This document shows, piece after piece, positions 1-8,199 of a stretch of DNA of 45,618 nucleotides (the stretch's first letter is position 1; every line of letters begins with the position of its first letter). The position numbers were made by a program, and so were the translations under genes. Below the pieces are notes generated by a model. That model saw only the letters and a program-made list of their open reading frames with translations. It ran no database searches and was not told the DNA's origin. This stretch comes from Xanthobacteraceae bacterium (lineage in GTDB: Bacteria > Pseudomonadota > Alphaproteobacteria > Rhizobiales > Xanthobacteraceae), in contig JANQIP010000126.1 of assembly GCA_028282095.1 (NCBI GenBank), positions 1 through 45,618 of the forward strand, given 5' to 3'.

Positions 1-172
1 TCGCATGATCTTGTCCGAAAAGTCTGCCAACTTTTCGGGATCATGCTCAGAAGCGCGATCCATTCAGATCGAACCGATCGCGCTCTGTTTCTCTGCGGCG
101 AACCGGTTTCCACTTTGCCGGAAAACGCTTTTCTTTGTTTGGTCGCATGATCGTGCCCGAAAAGTCTGCAGC
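1..172 (-). repeat. RIME-like mosaic repeat (A-D-E-A modules)
   Basis: Downstream of yifB. Two copies of palindrome A lie in the same orientation (2-47, and a partial copy at 143-172). Between them are a D-type segment ending in GATCGCGCTC (about 53-89) and an E-type segment with AACCGGTTTCCAC and GGAAAACGCT (about 100-129). Each A copy has GCATGATC-type ends around a GAAAAGT/ACTTTTC stem. The module order and sequence resemble rhizobial intergenic mosaic elements (RIME). It is cut by the left edge of the window. It may act as a transcript-end hairpin for yifB, which is inference. Confidence 0.75.
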
Positions 173-191
173 CTCTCGCCTCGGGATCTAC

Positions 192-1730
192 TCAGGCGGC
201 GCGCTGCATGTCATCGGCGGCAAGGCGATAGGACAGGGCCTCGGCAAGGTGGATGCGGGTGACCGTGTCGCTGTCTTCGAGATCGGCGAGGGTCCGCGCG
301 ACCCGAAGCACGCGATGATAGCCGCGCGCAGAGAGCTTCATCGCCTCGGCCGCTTCGCGGATCAGCCTGAGCCCTGCCCCGTCAGGCTTTGCGATCTCTT
401 CCAGCACTGACCCATTTGCATGCGCATTGGTGCGGACATGCGGCAGGCAAAGCCGATGGTAGCGGGATGCCTGCCGCTCGCGCGCCTGCGCGACCCGAGC
501 GGCAACTTCGCGGCTGCCTTCGGCAGGTTGCGGGAGAATCAGGTCCGCGGCCGTCACCGCCGGGATGTCGATATTGAGATCGACGCGGTCGAGTAGAGGA
601 CCGGAGAGCCGAGCCTGATACGCGGCGGCGCAGCGTGCGACCGGGCCGCGGCGACAGGCAAAACCCGGTTCGCTCGCCCGCCCGCAGCGACACGGGTTCA
701 TGGCGGCCACGAGCATGAACCGGGCGGGATAAGTGACGCGATGATTGGCGCGCGCGATCGCCACCTCGCCGCTCTCCAGGGGCTGGCGCAGCGAATCGAG
801 CACGCGCGGGTCGAACTCGGGAAGCTCGTCGAGAAACAGAACTCCGTTATGGGCGAGCGAGATCTCGCCCGGCCGCGCCCGCAACCCGCCGCCGACCAGC
901 GCCGGCATGCTGGCGGAATGATGCGGGCTGCGAAACGGCCGACGGTCCGTCAGCGCGCCACCCTCGATCTCGCCGGCGACCGAGGCGATCATAGAGACTT
1001 CGAGGAGTTCCGGCGGCGACAGCGGCGGCAGGATCGATGGCAGCCGGGCCGCCAGCATCGATTTTCCCGCACCCGGTGGACCGACCAAGAGGAGATTGTG
1101 ACCGCCGGCGGCGGCCACTTCGAGCGCGCGCTTGCCGCTTTCCTGGCCCCTGATGTCCGCAAGGTCGAGGCCGGGCCCCGGTGTTTCGCGAATACGCGGC
1201 TTGGGGCGCGAGAGCACCTGGGTGCCCTTGAAATGGTTGGCAAGCTGGATGAGCGAGCCGGGCGCCACGATCTCCATGTCGGGACTGGCCCAGGCCGCTT
1301 CCGGCCCGCAGGCGGCGGGACAGATCAGGGCTTCGCCGCGCGCATTCGCACCGATCGCCGCCGGCAGCACGCCGGCGACCGGCGCCAGCGAGCCATCGAG
1401 CCCGAGCTCGCCCAACACCGCATGACCCTCGAGGGCATCCGGCGGGATTGCTCCGATCGCCGCCATCAGGCCGAGCGCGATCGGCAGATCATAATGGCTA
1501 CCTTCCTTGGGCAAGTCGGCCGGCGCGAGATTGACGATGATCCGGCGCGCCGGCAGTGCCAGGCCCGAAGCCGTCAAAGCCGCGCGCACCCGCTCGCGCG
1601 CTTCCGAGACGGCCTTGTCCGGCAGGCCGACAACGTGAAAGGCGGGAAGGCCGGGCGCGACCTGGACCTGCACGTCGACGGCACGCGCCTCGATCCCCTC
1701 GAACGCCACCGTCGACACCCGTTGGACCAT
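192..1730 (-). CDS. yifB: YifB/ComM-family Mg-chelatase-like AAA+ ATPase
   Basis: About 512 residues, the usual length for this family. An N-terminal ChlI-type domain (FEGIEARAVDVQVQVAPGLP) is followed by a Walker A loop GPPGAGKS, the signature RPFRSPHHSASMPALVGGG, a Walker B segment GVLFLDELPEF, and a cysteine cluster (NPCRCG then further Cys) typical of YifB. ComM is a hexameric helicase that promotes branch migration in natural transformation; YifB members outside competent species are less well understood. An ATG at 1730 is chosen because the family begins with the VSTVAFEGIEA segment, and a G-rich ribosome-binding stretch precedes it; an upstream extension to 1922 has no family similarity. 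In many relatives gshB is close by; here two toxin-antitoxin modules intervene. Confidence 0.93.
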   Translation of the reverse strand: MVQRVSTVAFEGIEARAVDVQVQVAPGLPAFHVVGLPDKAVSEARERVRAALTASGLALPARRIIVNLAPADLPKEGSHYDLPIALGLMAAIGAIPPDALEGHAVLGELGLDGSLAPVAGVLPAAIGANARGEALICPAACGPEAAWASPDMEIVAPGSLIQLANHFKGTQVLSRPKPRIRETPGPGLDLADIRGQESGKRALEVAAAGGHNLLLVGPPGAGKSMLAARLPSILPPLSPPELLEVSMIASVAGEIEGGALTDRRPFRSPHHSASMPALVGGGLRARPGEISLAHNGVLFLDELPEFDPRVLDSLRQPLESGEVAIARANHRVTYPARFMLVAAMNPCRCGRASEPGFACRRGPVARCAAAYQARLSGPLLDRVDLNIDIPAVTAADLILPQPAEGSREVAARVAQARERQASRYHRLCLPHVRTNAHANGSVLEEIAKPDGAGLRLIREAAEAMKLSARGYHRVLRVARTLADLEDSDTVTRIHLAEALSYRLAADDMQRAA

Positions 1731-1959
1731 GCTCGCCCCCCACCAAGACGTGCAAACGTAACCGAATGCTCCCCTTTTGGCAAGAACAATAAGAGAACGG
1801 ACCTGCGATCGGTGAGAAAGTGAGACGTGGCCGTTCCGGCTTTTAGGATCGGCCGGCCGCATCCGAGAATGCAAGGAGTCTGAGAGGATTGGGCACGACC
1901 ACCCGGAAGATTCCGTCGACACGCCCTGCGATCCCTACGCCGACGGTCTCCGAGCGACG

Positions 1960-2799
1960 TCACCGGATGTCCGACGACGGTCTTTTCCGGTCAGTAGCGG
2001 TGTCAGCATTTGTGATTTTGAGAACCGTCACCTGGCCGGCGATATCCCACCGGTATTCGTAGTGGTCGCCCTGGTTCACCGGTAGGACAATCCGCGACGG
2101 CCGATAGACGCAGACATTCGTCCCATCGGCGCGCCGGACGGCGTCGTAGATAATACCGTCCTCGTGCTCGGCGATTTCCGTTCCGTCGGAGCTTCCCGTG
2201 CTGTCGTCGCGCCGGCTGCGCTCTTCTTGTTGAACGGCTTTTTCGCCTGCCGGATCACGCCTCTGCCCCGAAGCAGGCCAGCGTAAATCCAGGCCGAAGG
2301 CTTGGCTCGCGCTGTAATCGTCCCGATCATAAAGGTCCGGCCGCCCAGCTTGCTGGCCGCGGATGTCGACGAGGTCAGAGTCGATCCGGGCAATGAGCTG
2401 TCGCATCTGGATGTTGCTCGGAAATGCGCCGGTCGACAGGCGGAGCCGTCGGGTACTGTGATGGACGGTTTCGGCGATCGCGGTTGCGACGTCGAGCGAG
2501 GCGTACCAAGCGCCCAATCGTCCGTCGGTGAACCGGCCGCCGGCCGGGTCGGCATGGAGAAAAGCCGCCATCACCAGGCTCGCACCCGGTCCCTGCACGA
2601 TCTCCTCGGGCGGAAGCAGGGACAGGCGGCGCGATAGAACGGCAAGCCGATCATTGGTGACCGATTCGAGTAGGAAGGCCGTCACCAACTCGTCTTTGTC
2701 GGTCGTCAAATCGTCGAAGACCCCGACTGTCGGATAGCGGCTGGCAATGAGACGATGCGTTGCCTCGCGGATATGCGCGCGAAAAGGCGGCGGGTTCAT
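1960..2799 (-). CDS. RES-domain toxin (Xre-RES toxin-antitoxin system)
   Basis: About 279 residues. RES-family toxins (COG5654; MbcT is the best-known member) degrade NAD+. The RES features are visible: HRLIASRYPTVGVFDD near residues 16-30 with the conserved Arg, GGRFTDGRLGAWYAS near 87-101, and the catalytic-type Glu in AIAET near 110. The start at 2799 overlaps the antitoxin stop as ATGA, which implies translational coupling; a longer frame to 3042 would only overlap the antitoxin. The protein is longer than typical RES toxins because a hydrophilic stretch of roughly 35 residues, rich in Arg, Asp, Ser and Glu, interrupts the domain just before DGIIYDAVRR. Whether the insertion is tolerated is unknown. 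Confidence 0.88.
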   Translation of the reverse strand: MNPPPFRAHIREATHRLIASRYPTVGVFDDLTTDKDELVTAFLLESVTNDRLAVLSRRLSLLPPEEIVQGPGASLVMAAFLHADPAGGRFTDGRLGAWYASLDVATAIAETVHHSTRRLRLSTGAFPSNIQMRQLIARIDSDLVDIRGQQAGRPDLYDRDDYSASQAFGLDLRWPASGQRRDPAGEKAVQQEERSRRDDSTGSSDGTEIAEHEDGIIYDAVRRADGTNVCVYRPSRIVLPVNQGDHYEYRWDIAGQVTVLKITNADTATDRKRPSSDIR

Positions 2800-3242
2800 T
2801 TCATCCCGCGCCAAGCATCGATATAGCGCCGCACGGCATAGAGATCGTCGATGCTGCCGCCCAGGGCGCGATCTAGCGGCGATCGGCCACCGAACGGCAG
2901 GTCGCGGTTGGGGCTCATGAACCAGCGCATGGCGCTCGCCTCGTCGGCGAAGAGCAACTTCAGGCCCTTGTGAATACCCAGCAGCAGCGAGATGCGCTCG
3001 AGCTGATCGCGGGAAAGCGTGCCGACTTTGCCGTTTTGCCAATTATGGTAGGTCGGCCGGGAAATGTCGCCAAGCAGCGCACGGCGCTGATCGACCGCGA
3101 GATTCCAAAGATCGGCAAGCCTTAGGAACAGCCGGACCGCCGTGGGCGACAGCCGTCCCCGCATTTTGGGGTCGCGCAATGCGTCCGGGGCAAGGACCCC
3201 CGGAGCTGCTGTGGTGAGTTCGGCCTCAGCGGTTGCAGTCAT
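2796..3242 (-). CDS. Xre/MbcA/ParS-type antitoxin with DUF2384 domain
   Basis: 148 residues. The N-terminal half is an Xre-like DNA-binding region with an HTH-like segment ISRPTYHNWQNGKVGTLS. The C-terminal half carries the DUF2384 toxin-binding signature: LPFGGRSPLDRALGG followed by a helix ending YIDAWRGMK. Proteins of this type neutralise the RES toxin by blocking its NAD+ site with the C-terminal tail, and usually repress their own promoter. It is the first gene of the two-gene operon and its TGA overlaps the toxin ATG. The upstream region holds two ATTTAGA direct repeats that could be its operator. Confidence 0.9.
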   Translation of the reverse strand: MTATAEAELTTAAPGVLAPDALRDPKMRGRLSPTAVRLFLRLADLWNLAVDQRRALLGDISRPTYHNWQNGKVGTLSRDQLERISLLLGIHKGLKLLFADEASAMRWFMSPNRDLPFGGRSPLDRALGGSIDDLYAVRRYIDAWRGMK

Positions 3243-3258
3243 GACGCTGTCTATAGTT

Positions 3259-3301
3259 ATTTAGATAGTCCAGATTTAGACATGCCAGCGCAGACCGTCA
3301 A
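3259..3301 (-). promoter_or_regulatory. Putative promoter and operator of the Xre-RES operon
   Basis: On the minus strand a -35-like TTGACG (3296-3301) lies upstream of an AT-rich patch. That patch contains two ATTTAGA direct repeats (plus-strand coordinates 3259-3265 and 3274-3280) 15 bp apart, about one and a half helical turns, just ahead of the antitoxin start at 3242. The arrangement suits autoregulation by the Xre-type antitoxin. The exact -10 is not clear. Confidence 0.4.
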
Positions 3302-3310
3302 TGCCACCGG

Positions 3311-3706
3311 TCAGCAAAGGGCGGGGATGATGTCCGTATGATTGAAATCATCGCCTTTAAAGAGCAAAGGTTCTCCGGTTGCTCTGGCGAGGGCATAGGC
3401 GAAACAATCGCCGAAGTTCAGCTTCGCGGGATGCCCGCTGCCCTTGCCGAAATCGCGAAAGGCCTCGCGTGCGATTCGCGCGTGAGCTTCGGTGACGGGT
3501 TCGATCGATATCCGCGCTTCCTTGATAAGATCGTCAAAACGCCGACTGGCGATAGGATCGCCGCTTGCGTCAATCACAAGCGCAGTTTCGAGGTAATTCG
3601 CGGCCGAGAGGCGCCGATGGGCGGTCGTGCCGATCGCTTGAGCAAAAGCCGCTGCGTCGAATTCATCACGCAAGATTGCGATTAGCGCCGACGTGTCAAT
3701 GATCAC
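3311..3706 (-). CDS. vapC: VapC-type PIN-domain ribonuclease toxin
   Basis: 131 residues, a normal VapC length. The PIN-domain acidic residues are all visible: Asp4 in MIIDTSAL, Glu40 in NYLETAL, Asp100 in [11 protein letters not shown], and Asp119/120 in [11 protein letters not shown]. These coordinate Mg2+ for RNA cleavage; known VapC targets include tRNAs and rRNA, but the target here cannot be read from sequence. The start is GTG at 3706, overlapping the vapB stop as GTGA, so toxin translation is likely coupled to antitoxin translation. The gene is transcribed with vapB and faces the same way as the neighbouring Xre-RES module. Confidence 0.9.
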   Translation of the reverse strand: MIIDTSALIAILRDEFDAAAFAQAIGTTAHRRLSAANYLETALVIDASGDPIASRRFDDLIKEARISIEPVTEAHARIAREAFRDFGKGSGHPAKLNFGDCFAYALARATGEPLLFKGDDFNHTDIIPALC

Positions 3707-3957
3707 CGCGGCAAACCCCGGTCGTCATACAGAATGGCTTCATGTGGCGTCGATCGAAACGGCTCTTTCAAACGCTTTGCGCAATCCTTGCCGATGGCCA
3801 AGAGACGGTTGGCGAGATCATCGCCTTGCTCACGACGCACGCGGTCCAACCGCTCGCGAAGCGCCGTCGTAACCGCCGCGGTCATGGATTGCCCGGTGCG
3901 TTTGGCGAGCTCTTCGGCCAATCGATGCGCCTCCGGGTTTTTGATGTTGAGTCCCAT
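3703..3957 (-). CDS. vapB: VapB-type antitoxin (Rv0623-like/PSK family)
   Basis: 84 residues. It starts [20 protein letters not shown], the usual opening of the Rv0623-like antitoxins that pair with PIN toxins. The N-terminal part forms the DNA-binding and dimerising region, and the Arg-rich middle and C-terminal tail wrap the toxin. The ATG at 3957 has an AGAAGG ribosome-binding sequence upstream. Two CTATACC repeats just before the start are candidate operator half-sites. It precedes and overlaps vapC. Confidence 0.88.
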   Translation of the reverse strand: MGLNIKNPEAHRLAEELAKRTGQSMTAAVTTALRERLDRVRREQGDDLANRLLAIGKDCAKRLKEPFRSTPHEAILYDDRGLPR

Positions 3958-3959
3958 CT

Positions 3960-3980
3960 CTATACCCTTCTACCTATACC
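3960..3980 (-). promoter_or_regulatory. Putative VapB operator: paired CTATACC repeats
   Basis: Two identical CTATACC heptamers (3960-3966 and 3974-3980, plus-strand reading) are spaced 14 bp start to start immediately upstream of vapB, overlapping its likely promoter and ribosome-binding region. VapB-VapC complexes normally bind such repeats and repress the operon. This is inferred from position and sequence only. Confidence 0.4.
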
Positions 3981-4083
3981 TTAAAACCAATCTACCATCA
4001 TGCTCGAATCTGTCCACTGAGCAGCAGCAAAACTGCGGCTTAACATGCGAATGATCGTGCCTTCGTTTTACCGCTGGGGTGCG

Positions 4084-5049
4084 TCAGAGCTTTGCCAAGG
4101 GTACGGCCGCGGCGCGCTGCGCTTCGATCCTGTCCCAGATCATCGCCGCGATGTCGGGGCCGCCGTGGGCCTTTATGGTGCGGATGCCGGTCGGCGAGGT
4201 GACATTGATCTCGGTGAGCAGGCCGTCGATGACATCGATCCCGGCGAACATGAGCCCGCGCTCGCGCAAAGCGGGGCCAAGCCGCTGGCAGATTTCGCGC
4301 TCGCGCCAGGTGAGCTCCGTCGTCTCGGCGACACCCCCGCGCACCAAGTTGGAGCGCAGATCGTCTGGTTGCGGTATGCGGTTGATCGCGCCGGCGAACT
4401 CGCCGTCGACCAGGATGATGCGCTTGTCGCCATAGCGCACCGCGGGAAGGAATTTCTGCACCACCCAGGGTTCGCGGAATGTGTTGATGAACAAATCATA
4501 AAGCGAACCGAAATTGAGATCCTCGGCGGCAAGCCGGAACACGGCTTCGCCGCCTTTGCCATATAGCGGCTTCATCACGATGTCGCCGTGCTCGGCGCGG
4601 AACGCTTTGATCTCGGCAAGGTCGCGGGTAATCAGCGTCGGCGGCATCAGATCGTGAAAAAGGTTCACGAACACCTTTTCCGGCGCATTGCGGACTTCAG
4701 CCGGATCATTCACGACGAGCGTGCGCGGATGCACGCTTTCCAAAAGGTGGGTCGCGGTGATGTAGGCAAGGTCGAAGGGCGGGTCCTGCCGCATCAGGAT
4801 GACGTCGAAGCCGTTGAGGTCGACCCGCTTCGGCTCGCCGAGTGTGAAATGATCACCTTGCTCGTCGCGCACCGCGAGCGCCTGGACGGTTGCGAACAGC
4901 TTTCCGTCGCGCAGCGCCAGCCGGTCGGGCGTGTAGTAGACGAGCTGATGGCCGCGAGCCTGTGCTTCGAGAAGCAGGGCGAAGGTCGAATCGCCCTGGA
5001 TACTAATCCGCTCGATCGGATCCATCTGGACGGCGACGAGAAGCGACAT
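4084..5049 (-). CDS. gshB: Glutathione synthetase
   Basis: 321 residues, full length for bacterial GshB. It joins glycine to gamma-glutamylcysteine with ATP in the cytoplasm. Family landmarks: an N-terminal [20 protein letters not shown] segment, [19 protein letters not shown] near 95, [15 protein letters not shown] near 123, the ATP-grasp segment [14 protein letters not shown], and the C-terminal [12 protein letters not shown]. In many Hyphomicrobiales it sits with yraN and rsmI; here arsC, a DUF2237 gene and repeats separate them. A decayed copy of its 5' end lies about 0.7 kb upstream (5655-5755). Confidence 0.96.
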   Translation of the reverse strand: MSLLVAVQMDPIERISIQGDSTFALLLEAQARGHQLVYYTPDRLALRDGKLFATVQALAVRDEQGDHFTLGEPKRVDLNGFDVILMRQDPPFDLAYITATHLLESVHPRTLVVNDPAEVRNAPEKVFVNLFHDLMPPTLITRDLAEIKAFRAEHGDIVMKPLYGKGGEAVFRLAAEDLNFGSLYDLFINTFREPWVVQKFLPAVRYGDKRIILVDGEFAGAINRIPQPDDLRSNLVRGGVAETTELTWREREICQRLGPALRERGLMFAGIDVIDGLLTEINVTSPTGIRTIKAHGGPDIAAMIWDRIEAQRAAAVPLAKL

Positions 5050-5183
5050 GGCGATCCGTGGGGCAGGGCATGAATCCGGCTGCGTGGGCGTAGCACAGCA
5101 GGCGGTCGGGGCGGAAGGTTGCGGAGAGAAGAACAGGATTCCGGCCGGGCAAGGCCTCTACTCGGGTTCAGGCGTTCGACCGG

Positions 5184-5591
5184 TCAGGCAAGGTCCACGG
5201 CAAAACGTTTGAGATCGGCGAACGAGCAATATTCCAGAGCGGCTTCGTGCGTCGCCCGCAGGACGACGCGCGGTGCCTGGCCTGCTTCGAGGGCTTCCTG
5301 CCAGCGGGGCGCGCAGAGGCACCAGCGATCGCCGGGCACCAAACCGGCAAAGCCGAACTCCGGGATCGGTGTCGACAGGTCATTGCCGCGCGACTTGGAA
5401 AAGGCGAGGAACTCGGCGGTCATGACGGCGCAAACCGTGTGGCTTCCGACGTCCTCTTGCCCCGTTTCGCAGCAACCATCACGGTAGAAACCCGTCATCG
5501 GCTTGATCGAGCAGATTTCAAGCGGATCGCCGAGCACGTTGCGGGATGTGTTGCGCCGGCCGCCTCCATTACCCCTGTCGTCCTTCCACAT
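5184..5591 (-). CDS. DUF2237 family protein of unknown function
   Basis: 135 residues. It matches the DUF2237 pattern: NVLGDPLEICS, TGFYRDGCCETGQEDVGSHT, VCAVMTAEFLAFSKSRGNDL, and FGFAGLVPGDRWCLCAPRW. The conserved Cys residues (ICS, GCC, VCAVM, WCLC) suggest metal binding or structural disulphides, but no reaction is established. It reads in the same direction as gshB, 134 bp away, and lies between gshB and a degraded gshB fragment. The ATG at 5591 is the only good start before the conserved region. Confidence 0.85.
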   Translation of the reverse strand: MWKDDRGNGGGRRNTSRNVLGDPLEICSIKPMTGFYRDGCCETGQEDVGSHTVCAVMTAEFLAFSKSRGNDLSTPIPEFGFAGLVPGDRWCLCAPRWQEALEAGQAPRVVLRATHEAALEYCSFADLKRFAVDLA

Positions 5592-5654
5592 CGCCGGTCT
5601 CCGTCACGTTCATATCTCGGCGTTGCCAGCGGAGCTTGCAACATCGCCTGGTCA

Positions 5655-5755
5655 GCCTGCCTGCCCGCGCTTCGAGCGGGAGAGTGAAGGTCGAATCGGA
5701 GCGGACCTTAGATCTGCTCGACCGGATCCGTCGGGACGTCGACGAGAGGCGTCAT
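5655..5755 (-). pseudogene. gshB: Degenerate gshB 5'-end fragment
   Basis: Read on the minus strand from the ATG at 5755, the first 14 codons match the start of the intact gshB at 35 of 42 bases by hand alignment (both contain CTCGTC, GATCCG and GAG at the same positions). An in-frame stop follows at 5708-5710. A further segment around an identical GATTCGACCTTC then matches with a 1-base insertion, and similarity fades after CTCGAAGC. It encodes nothing useful. The simplest explanation is an old local duplication of the gshB region followed by deletion and decay, with DUF2237 now lying between the two copies. Confidence 0.72.
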
Positions 5756-5894
5756 GGGATTCTGTATTGGCGAAGGAGACGGACCGACGTTCGGACCTAC
5801 CATTTCGCGCCGGACTGTGGAAGGTGGACACACCGACAGAGCGGGTAGGATCCACTCATAGCCGTATGCCGCTGACAGATCACCCCAGCTCCAA

Positions 5895-6013
5895 AGCATG
5901 ATCCCGAAAAGTTGCAGACTTTTCGGACAGGAAGGAACACTAGCTAATCCGGTGCTTTGTGATGCGGCACCAACATAATGAGACGAGCCCAAGCGTTGGT
6001 GCCGCATCACTAG
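5895..6013 (+). repeat. Chimeric A palindrome fused to truncated BC element
   Basis: An A palindrome (5895-5929, GCATGATCCCGAAAAG with its inverse arm) runs straight into the second half of palindrome B (GGAAGGAACACTAG). The usual linker and a complete palindrome C follow, ending CACTAG at 6013. The left half of B is missing, so one element appears to have inserted into or recombined with the other. Confidence 0.75.
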
Positions 6014-6037
6014 GCACCGCAGGGAGGTTGTTGCGCA

Positions 6038-6460
6038 ATGGCGATCGTTGTCTATCACAATCCGGACTGCGGAACGTCTCGCAATACGGTTCAGATGATC
6101 CGCGCGTCGGGCGAGGAGCCAATCGTCATTGAGTACTTGAAGACGGGCTGGACCAAGGCGCAGCTCCTCGGGCTGTTCGCCGCCGCGGACCTGACGCCCC
6201 GTGCTGCGCTGCGTGTCTCGAAGTCGCCTGCTGAAACGCTTGGCCTTACCGACCCCTTGGTCGATGATGAGTCTTTGCTTGCGGCGATGGTCGAGCATCC
6301 GATCCTGGTCAATCGACCGATTGTGTGCACCCGCCGGGGTGTTCGCCTTTGCCGTCCGTCCGAATTGGTGCTGGACCTGCTCGATCATCCTATCGCCGAG
6401 TTTTCGAAGGAAGACGGAGAGCGCGTCCGGACATCGGAGCAACCGCCTCAAGGGTCATGA
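6038..6460 (+). CDS. arsC: Glutaredoxin-type arsenate reductase ArsC
   Basis: 140 residues. The motif YHNPDCGTSRNT gives Cys11. Arg59, Arg93 and Arg106 fall exactly one position before the Cys12, Arg60, Arg94 and Arg107 triad-plus residues of the plasmid R773 enzyme. It should reduce arsenate to arsenite using glutathione and glutaredoxin. No arsB, acr3 or arsR lies beside it, so it may be an isolated housekeeping or YffB/ArsC-like reductase rather than part of an ars operon. It converges on yraN (31 bp gap), and its promoter region is occupied by a repeat element. Confidence 0.9.
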   Translation: MAIVVYHNPDCGTSRNTVQMIRASGEEPIVIEYLKTGWTKAQLLGLFAAADLTPRAALRVSKSPAETLGLTDPLVDDESLLAAMVEHPILVNRPIVCTRRGVRLCRPSELVLDLLDHPIAEFSKEDGERVRTSEQPPQGS

Positions 6461-6491
6461 CTGGACTCGTTGACCCGACCATTCTGACTCC

Positions 6492-6920
6492 TCACCGGCC
6501 CCGCCGCGTCGCATCGAAGGCGCCCGGCAGGTGGCGTGGCGGTTTTCCCGGCGCGACCAGCACGACATCGAAGCGGAATGGGCGTGCCACGGCGTCGGGA
6601 TGCGCGGCAAGCCAGTATTGGGCCGCGTCGACGATCCGGGCCTGCTGGCGCGGCGTGACCGCTTCGGCAGCGGCATCAAGGGTATCGCGGGCCTTGACCT
6701 CGACGAAGACGAGCACGCCGCGGCGCCGCGCGATGATGTCGATTTCGCCGACCGGTGTTTTGAACCGGCGTGCAAGAATCCGGTAGCCCTTGGCGAGCAG
6801 GAGCAACGCGGCTTTGCTTTCTGCCGATAGGCCGAAACGCAGCGCTGCCAGTCGCCTCGGCTGTGGTTCCGGGCGCAACGGGCGCGGCGGATGCGGCGCA
6901 TGTCGGTCACGCCTTGTCAT
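6492..6920 (-). CDS. yraN: YraN family (UPF0102) nuclease-like protein
   Basis: 142 residues. It has the restriction-endonuclease-like core: [19 protein letters not shown], then [20 protein letters not shown] (the E-x-K pair in FVEVKAR), and PFRFDVVLV. The biochemical role is not established. Its ATG at 6920 overlaps the 3' end of rsmI by 14 bp, indicating co-transcription with rsmI, a common pairing in Proteobacteria. Confidence 0.92.
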   Translation of the reverse strand: MTRRDRHAPHPPRPLRPEPQPRRLAALRFGLSAESKAALLLLAKGYRILARRFKTPVGEIDIIARRRGVLVFVEVKARDTLDAAAEAVTPRQQARIVDAAQYWLAAHPDAVARPFRFDVVLVAPGKPPRHLPGAFDATRRGR

Positions 6921-7878
6921 CGCGCCGATCCTTGGAGAGCGCGAGCGCGCGTTGATAAACGAGACGGCGCGGCTGGCCGGTCACGGCGGTCACGGCCGCA
7001 ACCGCGTCCTTGAGCGAGGTGCTTGCCAGCGCATCGCGCAGGAGCTCGTCGATCTCGCCGGCATCGGACGGTCTGTGTTCTTGCCGCGGCGGGGCGATGA
7101 CGAGGACGAACTCACCGCGTGTCTCGCCGCCCCGCGCGTAGTTGCCGGCGAGTTCGGCGAGGTCGCCGCGCCGCACCTCTTCGTGCAGCTTGGTCAGCTC
7201 CCGGCAGATCGCGGCCTCGCGCCCGCCGAGCCGCTCAGCCCCCGCGAGCCCCGCTGCAAGATCGCCGAGCGCGGCGGCAAGGCGCGGGCCGGTCTCGAAC
7301 AGAACCAGAGTTGCCGGGATTACAGCGAGTTCTGCGATCCGCGCCCGACGGGCAGCCTCCCGCGGCGGCAAATAGCCCTCGAAGAAGAAGCGATCGGTCG
7401 GCAGGCCGGCGACCGCGAGCGCCGCAAGCACCGCCGAAGGCCCCGGCACTGTCGTGACGTCGTGGCCCGCTGCTGCAGCCTCGCGCACAAGGCGGTAGCC
7501 CGGATCGGAGATCAGCGGCGTGCCGGCGTCGGAGACGAGCGCAACCGCCTGCCCGCGGTGAAGCGCGTCCAGCAGACGCGGACGCATCTGCGCCGCATTG
7601 TGTTCGTGATAGGAGACGAGGGAGCGCACAATCTGGTAGCGGGCGAGCAGCTTGCGCGTCACCCGCGTATCTTCACAGGCAATCAGGTCGGCCGCGGCAA
7701 GCGTTGCGAGCGCGCGCAGGGAGATGTCATCGAGATGGCCGATCGGGGTCGCGACAACATACAGTCCGGGCGCAAGCTGCCTGCAGGCTCGCGGCTCGCC
7801 GAACAAGACATAGTTTGCACTGCCGGCCGCTGCAGGATCTGCGTTTGTCTCGTCGGCCGGAGGTCTTGATTCACGCAT
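6907..7878 (-). CDS. rsmI: 16S rRNA 2'-O-methyltransferase RsmI (C1402)
   Basis: About 323 residues. It methylates the ribose of C1402 in 16S rRNA with SAM. Tetrapyrrole-methylase fold motifs are present: [58 protein letters not shown] and [17 protein letters not shown]. The ATG at 7878 is chosen; an in-frame GTG at 7899 would add seven residues and cannot be excluded. Both precede a variable N-terminal tail of about 40 residues. It reads divergently from the lipoprotein gene at 8200, an arrangement seen in many alphaproteobacteria. Confidence 0.93.
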   Translation of the reverse strand: MRESRPPADETNADPAAAGSANYVLFGEPRACRQLAPGLYVVATPIGHLDDISLRALATLAAADLIACEDTRVTRKLLARYQIVRSLVSYHEHNAAQMRPRLLDALHRGQAVALVSDAGTPLISDPGYRLVREAAAAGHDVTTVPGPSAVLAALAVAGLPTDRFFFEGYLPPREAARRARIAELAVIPATLVLFETGPRLAAALGDLAAGLAGAERLGGREAAICRELTKLHEEVRRGDLAELAGNYARGGETRGEFVLVIAPPRQEHRPSDAGEIDELLRDALASTSLKDAVAAVTAVTGQPRRLVYQRALALSKDRRDDKA

Positions 7879-8055
7879 GACGTTAGGTCCGCCGGACACT
7901 CGCGCTCGATCCTATCAACCTCGGATTTATCTCGTTGTTCTGTCGCACGATATTAACTGAAACACGCGTGATTTTTCGGCCTCGGGCTCTAGCGGCAGCA
8001 AATCGCTTGGATAAAATGCACACGGGCAAGCGGTATGCTGCGTCCGACCGAATCG

Positions 8056-8180
8056 CTAGTGATGAGGCACCAACGCTTGGGCCCGTCTCATTGTGTTGGT
8101 GCCGCATCACATAGCATCGAATTAGCTAGTGTTCCTTACCTGATGGTCCGAGATCGGACCGTCAGAGAAGGAAACGCTAG
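8056..8180 (-). repeat. 125-bp BC element, C-B orientation
   Basis: It begins CTAGTG, carries palindrome C (GGCACCAACG... inverse ...TTGGTGCC), a short linker, then palindrome B (GGTCCGAGATCGGACC core), and ends CTAG. It lies in the rsmI/lipoprotein divergent promoter region; the remaining 7900-8055 is AT-richer and probably holds the two promoters, though no clear boxes stand out. Confidence 0.8.
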
Positions 8181-8199
8181 CATCCAAGGTTCTTGAGCG

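Larger units (their letters stand above)
5592..6037. other. Intergenic region: gshB relic plus repeats
   Basis: No intact gene is seen here. The left third holds the gshB relic. 5756-5894 shows nothing recognisable. 5895-6013 is an A palindrome joined directly to a truncated BC element. The arsC start follows 24 bp after the repeat. Confidence 0.7.

Noticed and set aside
741..1823. Plus-strand open frame opposite yifB
   Set aside because: Arg/Gln/His-rich antisense shadow of the conserved ATPase gene.
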